Assembly (NCBI GenBank): GCA_046462535.1
Contig: JBKGVF010000021.1
Coordinates: forward strand, 8,989-72,988
Origin: JAAZCI01 sp046462535
GTDB taxonomy: Bacteria; Pseudomonadota; Gammaproteobacteria; Cardiobacteriales; Wohlfahrtiimonadaceae
Reading direction: 5' to 3'
DNA length: 64,000 nucleotides
The stretch's first letter is position 1, and every line of letters starts with the position of its first letter. A model generated the notes under the pieces. It saw nothing but the letters and a program-made list of their open reading frames with translations. It made no database searches and had not been told where the DNA came from. Position numbers and translations under genes: made by a program. This document shows, in pieces, positions 1 through 7,120 of this stretch.

Positions 1-849
1 GCTTCGCTCCACCTCTTCTGCTTGAAGGCGAATACTCTCTAACCCATTACCTGAGAGATACCAGAGCTTAGGGGTTAAGTAGTGAATGCCCGATGATTTA
101 ACCGCCTCCACCTCAACAAGTGATTCTTGAGTAAAGTAATCGAGATCGAATGCTTCCGCCCCAATCGCTGCACTCCGATCAACAATATAGATGAGATCGG
201 GATTCAGGCTACTTAAATAGGCAGGATCCACTAGAAAACGTTCACGCTTCTCCTCTTCTGCCCGTGCTACTCCCAACTGATTATGGAGAAGATCTGCATA
301 TTTGCTCTCTGTAGAGAGAATCAATTTTCCATCATTATGGAGCAGAAGAATTGCTCGTTTATCACGCTCTTGGGCACGCGCTTTAATATTTTCCAACGTG
401 GTCCGTAACGCCTCAACCTTCACTTCAGCCATCTCTTTCACCCCTAACAGTGCTGCTACAGAGAGAATATTCTTCTCAACCGCTGGTAGATAATCCCCCT
501 CAACACCAAAATTATAGACGGGAGCAATCCCCTCTAATGCCTCTAGGTAGGCCCCTTGCCTAGGGGAGATGATGATTCCTGTGGGATTGAGTGATTCAAT
601 TAATGGTATATCGGGCTCCTTCATCCCACCTGTATTGTGATACTGCTCGTTATCAAATTGGGCTAGATACTCAGGCAGATTCCCTTTAGGTAGGGCAACA
701 ACGACCTCCCCCTTCTCTAAGGCAGCAATTGTATCGAGAGCACCAAAATCCATAACCACAAAGCGCTCCTCTGTTGCTGCCGCTATGCCCATTACTGACA
801 TGATGAGTAATAGTAACGTCCTTACTGATTGCACTATCTTCTTTATCAT
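1..849 (-). CDS. Siderophore ABC transporter periplasmic binding protein (FatB/CeuE/YclQ type), C-terminus cut by window edge
   Basis: The frame stays open from an ATG at 849 to base 1, so the 3' end lies outside the window. A hydrophobic signal segment (about residues 6-25) precedes a class III binding-protein fold with family landmarks: DFGALDTIAALEK, LPKGNLPEYL, GGMKEPD and the LNPDLIYIVDRS strand. Proteins of this family bind ferric siderophores in the periplasm and hand them to a FecCD-like permease, which must lie off the left edge. An upstream ATG at 864 is possible, but AGGAGAAG sits just before 849 and decides the start. A strong Fur-like site at 905-923 implies induction under iron starvation. 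The exact siderophore is unknown. Confidence 0.85.
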   Translation of the reverse strand, partial: MIKKIVQSVRTLLLLIMSVMGIAAATEERFVVMDFGALDTIAALEKGEVVVALPKGNLPEYLAQFDNEQYHNTGGMKEPDIPLIESLNPTGIIISPRQGAYLEALEGIAPVYNFGVEGDYLPAVEKNILSVAALLGVKEMAEVKVEALRTTLENIKARAQERDKRAILLLHNDGKLILSTESKYADLLHNQLGVARAEEEKRERFLVDPAYLSSLNPDLIYIVDRSAAIGAEAFDLDYFTQESLVEVEAVKSSGIHYLTPKLWYLSGNGLESIRLQAEEVERS

Positions 850-904
850 CCCTCTTCTCCTCATAATTAATTTAATCATTCCTATTTGATATCTCTTTCT
901 ACTT

Positions 905-923
905 GAGAATGATTATTATTACC
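905..923. promoter_or_regulatory. Fur-like operator
   Basis: The 19 bases GAGAATGATTATTATTACC match the classical Fur consensus GATAATGATAATCATTATC at 15 of 19 positions. The site lies about 55 bases upstream of the siderophore-binding protein start, where a repressor would cover the promoter. Confidence 0.6.
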
Positions 924-1070
924 AACTATGAGAGAAAAAGCCACACTTTTTCCCATCTTCCTTATAAAAGAGCAAATTTTATCCATTTTAATGGGTATTT
1001 CCCGACCCCTTTCAATAAAAAAAGGGAAATCCCCCTTCTCTCTCTACTCATCAAGAGATTATAATCAATC

Positions 1071-1365
1071 TTACCCACAAGGTTATCCACAACCTTCGAC
1101 ATTAATGAGAATTACTTCCCGATTACAATAGGAATCAATAAGAGATTACTTCTCTGATATTAAAGGATTTTATAAAGATAATCGTTATAAATTTTAACAA
1201 TTGGAGCACCCCCTCTCTACCGACTTAGTTATGTGGATAACTAAAGATAGCCCTCTCTTCTCAACGATTAATTAAACGATTTATCCACATCTTTATCCCC
1301 AACAACTCCTTAAAAATAATCTCTAAGAGAAGATAATCCCAATAATTTCCACAATCTTATCCACA
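1071..1365. other. DnaA-box cluster 1 in the 850-1485 gap
   Basis: The gap between the siderophore-binding gene and the pyr leader carries no convincing gene. It holds exact DnaA boxes TTATCCACA at 1083-1091, 1281-1289 and 1357-1365 and on the other strand at 1232-1240, plus one-mismatch boxes at 1071-1079 and 1293-1301. A very AT-rich stretch (about 1160-1200) lies between them. About half of one exact 9-mer would be expected by chance in the whole window on both strands, so four in 283 bases is meaningful. It could be part of oriC, a DnaA titration site, or DnaA control of pyrFE, since the last box abuts the likely pyr promoter. Confidence 0.7.
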
Positions 1366-1381
1366 AAAACTTCAGTATCGG

Positions 1382-1387
1382 TATACT
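1382..1387 (+). promoter_or_regulatory. Likely -10 of the pyrFE leader promoter
   Basis: TATACT resembles a sigma-70 -10 hexamer. The expected -35 position overlaps the DnaA box at 1357-1365 and has no good consensus of its own. It would start a leader of about 190-230 nt ending in the attenuator at 1562-1590. The leader's first part can form a hairpin (AAATAGGGTTG with CAACACTATTT, about 1408-1436). Confidence 0.4.
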
Positions 1388-1485
1388 AAGTACCAAGGTG
1401 AGCTGAAAAATAGGGTTGCTTTTCCAACACTATTTGAATAAAATGCTCTCCGTTTTGTGCCTACAGGAATAGCAAGGAGTGAAGA

Positions 1486-1563
1486 ATGGTTTATGGTGGA
1501 GTATCCCCAATAATAATGATGGATCTACGCGCCACTCTTCCTCTATTTTTTAAATATTTTTAA
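1486..1563 (+). CDS. pyrFE leader peptide (25 codons)
   Basis: ATG at 1486 follows a good Shine-Dalgarno AAGGAG (1474-1479) with six bases of spacing, and the frame runs 25 codons to TAA at 1561-1563. The last codons lie in a T-rich stretch (CTATTTTTTAAATATTTTT), and the stop ends two bases before the terminator stem. This is the architecture of UTP-sensing attenuation known from E. coli pyrBI. When UTP is scarce, polymerase stalls in the U-run, the ribosome catches up and covers the 5' arm of the terminator, and pyrFE is read. The peptide sequence itself seems unimportant apart from its position. Function is inferred from layout only. Confidence 0.65.
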   Translation: MVYGGVSPIIMMDLRATLPLFFKYF

Positions 1564-1590
1564 AACCGACCAAGAAGTCGGTTTTTTTTT
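1562..1590 (+). terminator. Attenuator/terminator upstream of pyrF
   Basis: A perfect nine-base-pair stem (AAAACCGAC with GTCGGTTTT, loop CAAGAA) is followed by an unbroken T-run. It sits 35 bases before pyrF, inside the presumed transcript, so it must be an attenuator or the end of a short leader RNA. No upstream plus-strand gene needs it. Confidence 0.85.
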
Positions 1591-1624
1591 GTCAAAAAAG
1601 TAAATGCATTAAGTGAGAAGAAAG

Positions 1625-2335
1625 ATGACCAAACCTATTATCGCGCTCGATTTCCCCAACTATCTTGAGACAAAAGCCTTTTTACAGATTATGCCCCCGG
1701 AAGAGGAGCTCTATATCAAAATAGGGATGGAACTCTTCTATAATGAAGGGCCAATGTTAGTAGAGACCCTAAAAGCCCGTGGATATGAGGTCTTCCTTGA
1801 TCTTAAACTCTACGATATCCCCAATACAGTTAAGAGTGCCATGATTGGATTGGCAAAGATGGGGGTAGATATGGTTAATGTTCACGCTGCAGGGGGAAAA
1901 CGAATGATGGAGGAGGCGCTTGAAGGGTTAGAGATTGGAAGCCAAGGGCTCTCAAAGCGACCCCGCCTTATTGCCGTAACTCAATTAACCAGTATGAGTG
2001 AGACCGAGATGCAAGAGGAGCAAGGGATTCAAATGTCTCTGATGGAGTCGGTCATTCATTACAGTCGTCTAACTAATGACTCTGGCTTAGATGGGGTTGT
2101 CTGCTCCGCATTAGAGGCGAAGATGGTCAAAGAGAATACTCGAGAAGATTTTCTCTGTGTCACTCCGGGTATCCGTCTTGCTACTGATGCTGTCGATGAC
2201 CAAAGACGGGTGATGACCCCTTATGATGCTAAACAGAATGGCGCCAGCTATATCGTTGTTGGACGCTCCATAACCCAAGCAGCCGATCCACTTGATGCCT
2301 ATTACACCGTTAAATCTCAGTGGGAAAAGGAGTAG
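1625..2335 (+). CDS. pyrF: Orotidine-5'-phosphate decarboxylase
   Basis: Catalyses the last step of UMP synthesis, OMP to UMP, in the cytosol. Family landmarks in order: IIALDF at the N-terminus, the catalytic DLKLYDIPNT segment (about residue 57), HAAGG, LIAVTQLTS, CVTPGIR and IVVGRSIT. The sequence resembles the Bacillus enzyme far more than enterobacterial PyrF, which suggests acquisition from a Firmicute. ATG 1625 is preferred; a GTG at 1613 is in frame but lacks a ribosome site and would add MRRK. pyrE follows with five bases between. Expression should depend on the attenuator just upstream. Confidence 0.93.
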   Translation: MTKPIIALDFPNYLETKAFLQIMPPEEELYIKIGMELFYNEGPMLVETLKARGYEVFLDLKLYDIPNTVKSAMIGLAKMGVDMVNVHAAGGKRMMEEALEGLEIGSQGLSKRPRLIAVTQLTSMSETEMQEEQGIQMSLMESVIHYSRLTNDSGLDGVVCSALEAKMVKENTREDFLCVTPGIRLATDAVDDQRRVMTPYDAKQNGASYIVVGRSITQAADPLDAYYTVKSQWEKE

Positions 2336-2340
2336 TTATT

Positions 2341-2970
2341 ATGAGTAGTAAAGATGTTGCAGCAGCACTTTTATCCATCGATGCGGTATCGTTAGCCCCC
2401 GATGAGCCCTTCACCTGGGCTTCCGGTTTACGCTCCCCCATCTATTGTGATAATCGTTTAATTGTCAGTTATCCTAAAGTACGTAAATTTATCTCTAAGC
2501 AGTTAATCGAGATGATTAAGCGAGAGTATCCTGATGTAGAGGTGATAGCCGGAACAGCAACAGCAGGCATTCCTCACGCCTCATGGGTCAGCGCTGTTTT
2601 AGAGATTCCAATGGTCTATGTTCGTAGCTCTGCTAAAAAGCATGGTCGTGGCAATATGATCGAAGGGATTATCAAAAGTGGGCAAAAGGTGGTTATTGTA
2701 GAAGATCTCATCTCTACCGGTGGTAGTGCTCTTACCTGTGCTGAAGCTCTTAAAGAGGTTGGCGCAGATGTAATCGGAGTTGCCGCAATCTTCTCTTACC
2801 AGCTCCCCATCTCAGAGCGGAACTTTACTCAAGAGGGGATTAAACATACCGCCTTAAGTAATTATCCTGCACTTATTGAGGTAGCCCTTGAGAGAGGTGT
2901 GATTACCGATGAGCAACGTACGCTCCTTAATGAGTGGAATAAGGATCCTGCCAATTGGTGGAAAGAGTAG
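2341..2970 (+). CDS. pyrE: Orotate phosphoribosyltransferase
   Basis: Transfers phosphoribose from PRPP to orotate, giving the OMP that PyrF decarboxylates. Visible motifs: substrate-side FTWASGLRSPIYCDNR, GTATAGIPHA, and the PRPP loop VVIVEDLISTGGSA (about residues 119-132). Length (209 aa) matches the family. AAGGAG at 2327-2332, inside the pyrF end, sets ATG 2341 as the start. As with PyrF, the motifs and the F-E gene order are Bacillus-like, so the pair probably moved together. A terminator follows at 3060-3085. Confidence 0.94.
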   Translation: MSSKDVAAALLSIDAVSLAPDEPFTWASGLRSPIYCDNRLIVSYPKVRKFISKQLIEMIKREYPDVEVIAGTATAGIPHASWVSAVLEIPMVYVRSSAKKHGRGNMIEGIIKSGQKVVIVEDLISTGGSALTCAEALKEVGADVIGVAAIFSYQLPISERNFTQEGIKHTALSNYPALIEVALERGVITDEQRTLLNEWNKDPANWWKE

Positions 2971-3059
2971 CGGATCTTAAGTAGTGATTAAATATCGATC
3001 TCGATCATTATCAGTAAGTGACTAATAAACAACTGATTCCTCTTAACTAAAAGAGTTAA

Positions 3060-3085
3060 AAAGCACCTTTAGAGGTGCTTTTTTT
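3060..3085 (+). terminator. pyrFE terminator
   Basis: Nine-base-pair stem AAAGCACCT/AGGTGCTTT with a TTAG loop and a T-run, 90 bases after pyrE. Confidence 0.85.
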
Positions 3086-3215
3086 ATCTGCTCCCCATTA
3101 GTATAAAGATACTATAGTGGAAAAGCGCTATAATTCTCCACAATACCCCCTCTCTATTAGGGGGCTTACTCAGTAGATATGTTACTCATAGAAAAGAGGT
3201 TGAGGGCCAATAATC

Positions 3216-4316
3216 GTGCCATTAATTAGTGAAGAGCAACTCTATAATGCAGATAAAATACTCTTTATCGATGCACTTGCCATTGGTGATTTCTGCTACT
3301 TTCAAAACTTTTATGCAGCCTTTTCTCGCAAATACCCACATCTTAAAATTGATCTTTGGGTGGAAGAGGTTCGTCGGAGCAGTAATCCAAAAGAGTGGCC
3401 CGCTCTCAAAAATTATGCCCTATATGATTGGTTAAGAAGCATCCCCTACTTTAGACATATCTATACCGAAACCTATAGTCCCCAGCTCTTTAGAGAGAGT
3501 AGAATAAGAGCAAGGGGAGAAGAGTATCCTATTGTTGTCTCACTAGGAACCCGAAAAGCACACCACTTTGCAAACTTAGCCCGCGATATCGCACCTAAGG
3601 GGTATATTGTTGGACAGAAGAAATCCCCACTCCCCTTCCAATTAAATCGGATCCTTGCCTATCGTAAGCTCGATGCCTCACTCCCCCCACCATCAGGTAA
3701 TGAAACACACATTAGTGATCGTTTTGCTAACTGGTTTCAAGCACTCTTTGCCCTGCAGTTAGATGCCCAACAGCGACATCCCTATCTGGATCTGCCTAAA
3801 AAGGCCACCAGAGCCATTCAAGAGTGGCTTAAAGAGAGAGCTCTCGCCGAGAGTAATCCCCTTATACTCATTAACCCCTTTGCTAAGATGGATGATCGCT
3901 CATGGGGATTAACGGCAACATTCACTCTAATCCAAAAATTAAGAAACCACCCCCACTTTAAGAAGGGGCACTATATTATCAATGTTGCTCCTGAGCGATT
4001 AGCGGAGGTAGTAGAGAGAATTGGTTTAGATGAAGCTCAATACATTACCCCATTTACTGCCGCCGATAACTTTTTTCAACTACCGGCACTTCTTGCAGAA
4101 GTGGATTTAGTTATCTCAGCTGAGACCTCAGTAATGCATCTTGCTAACTTAGTGGGGAGTAAAACATTAGCGCTTATGCGCGCAAAGAATCCTGAATGGG
4201 TCCCCTATAATCGAGCCATCACCTCTGTTATCTTTACCAAAAATCTTGGCGATCACCTCTATAAAATCCCTGTAACAGCGGTTTATCAAGAGGTGATCGC
4301 CCTTCTAGAGGGGTAA
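3216..4316 (+). CDS. Glycosyltransferase family 9 (heptosyltransferase-like) protein
   Basis: The C-terminal half has the GT-B nucleotide-sugar fold of ADP-heptose:LPS heptosyltransferases: LILINPFAK (about residue 222), a Rossmann strand YIINVAPE, and DLVISAETSVMHLANL near residue 297, which corresponds to the D-TS-x-x-H-x-A signature. The N-terminal LFIDALAIGDFCYFQNF replaces the usual GD-x-x segment. It likely adds a sugar to the lipopolysaccharide core on the inner membrane; acceptor and donor cannot be read from sequence. Start is GTG; no in-frame ATG occurs before about residue 230. It stands alone, and its stop lies one base from the convergent yhhQ stop. Confidence 0.72.
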   Translation: MPLISEEQLYNADKILFIDALAIGDFCYFQNFYAAFSRKYPHLKIDLWVEEVRRSSNPKEWPALKNYALYDWLRSIPYFRHIYTETYSPQLFRESRIRARGEEYPIVVSLGTRKAHHFANLARDIAPKGYIVGQKKSPLPFQLNRILAYRKLDASLPPPSGNETHISDRFANWFQALFALQLDAQQRHPYLDLPKKATRAIQEWLKERALAESNPLILINPFAKMDDRSWGLTATFTLIQKLRNHPHFKKGHYIINVAPERLAEVVERIGLDEAQYITPFTAADNFFQLPALLAEVDLVISAETSVMHLANLVGSKTLALMRAKNPEWVPYNRAITSVIFTKNLGDHLYKIPVTAVYQEVIALLEG

Positions 4317-4317
4317 A

Positions 4318-4977
4318 TTACTCTCCGTTATAATCAGCTCTTGCTGTTAAATAGCGGATTAAAACACGCAAAATTGCCCCATAAAGGGGAAGAAATAGCA
4401 GGATTGAAACGATCATCTTAAAGAAGTAATCCACCACCGCCACCTCAAGTAGATGCTCTGAAAGGTAGGGATCTGTTGTTTTATAGAAAGCAATTGTGAA
4501 GAAGGTAGCAGTATCTACCGCATTTCCGATCACACCGGAGGCTAATGGGGCGACCCACCAGCGGAAATTCTCCCGAAGACGGCTAAAGACAACAATATCC
4601 ATCAACTGCCCAATCACATAGGCGGAAAAGCTAGCAAAAGCAATCCGAAAGACAAAGAGATTAAAGTGCTTTAGAGTCTCCCCCCCTTGCCAAACACCAT
4701 CGACAAAGAGTACAGAGACCAGATATGAGATGATAAGCGCGGGAAACATAGTATAAAAGATGATTCGACGCGCCTCTTTAGCCCCAAAGATCCGTACAGT
4801 TAAGTCGGTGGCTAAAAAGATAAAGGGGAAGCTAAATGCCCCCCATGTTGAGTGAAACCCCAAAAGATTCATCGGTATCTGTACAAGGTAGTTACTCGAA
4901 GCAATAATGGTGATATGAAAGAGTACCAACCACGGAAGAGCCCGCCTCCGCTCTTGGGGGGTGAAAAGATGTTTCAT
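4318..4977 (-). CDS. yhhQ: Queuosine precursor transporter (YhhQ family)
   Basis: A 219-residue polytopic inner-membrane protein with about six hydrophobic segments and the YhhQ/ECF-like landmarks FPFIFLATDLTVRIFG, AYVIGQLMDI and ASGVIGNAVDT. The family imports 7-deazaguanine queuosine precursors such as preQ0 and preQ1. It follows queF by 12 bases on the same strand, so both should obey the preQ1 riboswitch in front of queF. That gives the cell control of synthesis and uptake of one metabolite together. Confidence 0.88.
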   Translation of the reverse strand: MKHLFTPQERRRALPWLVLFHITIIASSNYLVQIPMNLLGFHSTWGAFSFPFIFLATDLTVRIFGAKEARRIIFYTMFPALIISYLVSVLFVDGVWQGGETLKHFNLFVFRIAFASFSAYVIGQLMDIVVFSRLRENFRWWVAPLASGVIGNAVDTATFFTIAFYKTTDPYLSEHLLEVAVVDYFFKMIVSILLFLPLYGAILRVLIRYLTARADYNGE

Positions 4978-4989
4978 GTGGAACCTCGA

Positions 4990-5472
4990 TTATGATATTG
5001 GGGGGAAACCCTGCTCTGTTAAACGTCTAAATGCCACCTCTTCCCATTGGGTATTTGGGGCGCCATAATTTGCAAAAGGGTGAATCGAGATTCCACCACG
5101 AGGGGTAAATTTACCTCTTACCTCAATATATTTTGGTGCCATCAACTCAATTAAGTCATCCATAATAACGTTGACACAATCTTCATGAAAGGAGCCATGA
5201 TTCCGGAAGCTAAAGAGGTAGAGCTTTAATGATTTACTCTCCACCATCTCAATGTTGGGGATATAGGAGAGATAGATCTCTGCAAAGTCTGGCTGATTAG
5301 TCATTGGGCAGAGTGCCGTAAACTCCGGACAGTGAAAATGGACAAAGTAATCCCGATCGGGATTCTCATTTTTAAAGCTCTCTAAAACTTCCGGAGCATA
5401 CTCTGTTGGGTAAACAGTCTTCTTATTTCCAAGAAGGGTTAAATTGAGCAACTGCTCATCTTTCTCATTCAT
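4990..5472 (-). CDS. queF: NADPH-dependent 7-cyano-7-deazaguanine reductase, type I
   Basis: Reduces the nitrile of preQ0 to the amine of preQ1 for queuosine tRNA modification. The 160-residue length and the catalytic pair Cys55 (FTALCPMTNQPD) and Asp62 match the unimodular B. subtilis enzyme, with the QueF motif FAEIYLSYIP following. Enteric gammaproteobacteria usually carry the two-module type II form of about 280 residues, so this is a notable difference. The ribosome site AAGGA is part of the riboswitch 3' end, which suggests control at translation. Confidence 0.93.
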   Translation of the reverse strand: MNEKDEQLLNLTLLGNKKTVYPTEYAPEVLESFKNENPDRDYFVHFHCPEFTALCPMTNQPDFAEIYLSYIPNIEMVESKSLKLYLFSFRNHGSFHEDCVNVIMDDLIELMAPKYIEVRGKFTPRGGISIHPFANYGAPNTQWEEVAFRRLTEQGFPPIS

Positions 5473-5482
5473 AATGTAATAA

Positions 5483-5519
5483 TCCTTAGTTTTTTATTGT
5501 GGGATGATTTCGAACCACA
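5483..5519 (-). ncRNA. preQ1-I riboswitch
   Basis: Read on the minus strand, the RNA is TGTGGTTCGAAATCATCC followed by CACAATAAAAAACTAAGGA. This matches the class I preQ1 aptamer: a short stem closed by TGTGG/CCACA, a GTTC loop start, and the A-rich tail AAAAAACTAAGGA that folds back as an H-type pseudoknot. The tail's AAGGA is the only ribosome site for queF (ATG ten bases later), so ligand binding should hide it. It controls queF and probably yhhQ. Confidence 0.88.
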
Positions 5520-5649
5520 CGCCTCTCTCGGCGCTTATAGGTATTGTAGTGAGATTTAAATAAAATACTATTCTTTTGCTCTCTCCCCCCTCTTTACGCT
5601 ACTTTAACCCCCTCTTAATTGACCCCTTTCACTAGATCTCTTACTATAT

Positions 5650-5690
5650 TTGATAGTGTTTTGCCGTAGTAGAGATGCGAGCACTATCAA
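5650..5690. promoter_or_regulatory. Inverted repeat upstream of pdxS
   Basis: TTGATAGTG (5650-5658) is mirrored exactly by CACTATCAA (5682-5690), 23 bases apart and 36 bases before the pdxS start. It could be a two-half-site operator or a hairpin in the pdxS leader. No regulator gene for B6 synthesis is adjacent. Confidence 0.4.
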
Positions 5691-5726
5691 CTTAAATTTC
5701 ATCTTAAAATAGGAAATAAAAGAGAT

Positions 5727-6581
5727 ATGTCTGAATCAATTATAAAAAATGGTGGCGTTATTATGGATGTCATTAACGCTGAACAGGCTAAGATCGCTGA
5801 AGATGCTGGTGCTGTAGCGGTTATGGCGTTAGAACGCGTTCCTTCTGATATTCGTAAAGCTGGTGGTGTTGCCCGCATGGCAAACCCCAAGATTGTTGAG
5901 GAGGTATTAAACGCTGTCTCCATTCCTGTTATGGCTAAAGCACGAATTGGCCATATTGTTGAAGCTCGTGTACTAGAGTCGATGGGTGTCCACTTTTTAG
6001 ATGAGAGTGAGGTGTTAACCCCTGCAGATGAAGAGTTTCACCTCTTAAAGAGTGATTTTAGCGTTCCTTTTGTCTGTGGATGTCGGGATCTTGGTGAGGC
6101 AGCTCGCCGCTTAGGTGAAGGGGCTAAAATGTTACGTACTAAAGGGGAGCCTGGTACTGGTAATATTGTTGAAGCGGTTCGCCATATGCGCCGGGTCAAT
6201 GGTCAAATTCAAAAACTTCTCCATATGAGTCCTGATGAGGTGATGGTATTTGCTCGTGACCTAAGTGCTCCTTATGAGATCTTAATGGAGATTCGTCAAT
6301 TAGGTCGTCTTCCTGTTGCCAACTTCGCCGCAGGTGGTGTCGCAACTCCTGCAGACGCAGCCCTTATGATGGAGCTCGGTGCTGATGGTGTCTTTGTTGG
6401 CTCAGGTATCTTTAAATCTGAAGAGCCTGAAAAGTTTGCCCGTGCCATTGTTAAAGCCACTGAAAACTATAAAGATTACAAGTTAATCGCGGAGCTCTCT
6501 AAAGAGCTAGGGGAGCCTATGAGTGGTATCGAAATTGATAAACTCGATCCCTCTGAGCGAATGCAAGATCGCGGAATCTAA
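5727..6581 (+). CDS. pdxS: Pyridoxal 5'-phosphate synthase subunit PdxS
   Basis: Makes pyridoxal phosphate from ribose 5-phosphate, glyceraldehyde 3-phosphate and ammonia. The two catalytic lysines are present: Lys71 in VMAKARIGH and Lys139 in LRTKGEPGTGN (Lys81 and Lys149 of B. subtilis), with the phosphate loops and the C-terminal RMQDRG intact. At 284 residues it lacks about ten N-terminal residues, the helix that helps dock the glutaminase PdxT in known complexes. No pdxT lies beside it; the next gene is convergent. Gammaproteobacteria more often use PdxA/PdxJ, so this route is less common. A shared terminator follows. Confidence 0.96.
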   Translation: MSESIIKNGGVIMDVINAEQAKIAEDAGAVAVMALERVPSDIRKAGGVARMANPKIVEEVLNAVSIPVMAKARIGHIVEARVLESMGVHFLDESEVLTPADEEFHLLKSDFSVPFVCGCRDLGEAARRLGEGAKMLRTKGEPGTGNIVEAVRHMRRVNGQIQKLLHMSPDEVMVFARDLSAPYEILMEIRQLGRLPVANFAAGGVATPADAALMMELGADGVFVGSGIFKSEEPEKFARAIVKATENYKDYKLIAELSKELGEPMSGIEIDKLDPSERMQDRGI

Positions 6582-6595
6582 CTATTCCAAGCGAC

Positions 6596-6632
6596 AAAAA
6601 AGCAGCTTAGGTCTCCTAATGCTGCTTTTTTA
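6596..6632. terminator. Bidirectional terminator between pdxS and the gspG-like gene
   Basis: AAAAAGCAGCTTAGG pairs with CCTAATGCTGCTTTTT with one bulged base. A/T runs flank both sides, so it can serve the convergent pdxS and aroA-gspG transcripts. Confidence 0.85.
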
Positions 6633-6673
6633 ATGCTTCGTTATTCTTAACGAAAACTACTATTGTCTCCTCT

Positions 6674-7117
6674 TCACTCCCTTTTGAGAGGGCGTGTGAT
6701 AATGATATCTTCATCTAATCCCACCCCCCCTATCCGTCTATCGGCCCCTAATGTTGAGAGCTGATAGACCTCTTCGCTCACCTGATAACGATATGGCTCT
6801 CCCCAAGGATCGATAGTTAAGTGATGGGCAATATAGGGACCAGCCCAATCTGCTGTTACCTTCTCATCAAGCGGCTCTAATAGAGCTCTTAACCCCTCCT
6901 CCTCAGTAGGAAATGCCCCCATATCATGGTAGTAGACATTTAAGGCCCCCTCTAAAGAGCGCAGATTCTGTTGAACACTGATCCGCTGAGTCTCATTATT
7001 GATATTAAATGTATGTTGCCCAATAATCATCGCTAAAATCGCGATAATAGCAGAGAGAATCATCAGCTCAACTAGTGTAATTCCTCGTGATAATAACGGT
7101 ATCTCCCCACTCTTCAT
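6674..7117 (-). CDS. Orphan GspG-like type II pseudopilin
   Basis: N-terminus has a type IV prepilin peptidase site, G12 before ITLVELM with Glu at mature position 5, then a hydrophobic helix (about residues 13-35). The globular part keeps GspG landmarks: GAFPTEEEGL, WAGPYI, DPWGEPYRYQ and the calcium-loop segment GADRRIGGVGLDEDI. GspG is the major pseudopilin of type II secretion, but no other gsp gene occurs in the window. It starts four bases after the aroA stop and is probably cotranscribed with it. It may work with a secretion or pilus system elsewhere, or have a separate role. Confidence 0.82.
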   Translation of the reverse strand: MKSGEIPLLSRGITLVELMILSAIIAILAMIIGQHTFNINNETQRISVQQNLRSLEGALNVYYHDMGAFPTEEEGLRALLEPLDEKVTADWAGPYIAHHLTIDPWGEPYRYQVSEEVYQLSTLGADRRIGGVGLDEDIIITRPLKRE

Positions 7118-7120
7118 TAG

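Noticed and set aside
928..1131. Open frame of 67 codons in the left gap
   Set aside because: No ribosome site, low-complexity translation, and it runs through DnaA boxes and AT-rich DNA.
1394..1590. Known sRNA (6S or 4.5S) ending at the 1562-1590 terminator
   Set aside because: Sequence does not resemble either RNA; the leader-peptide attenuator explains the layout.
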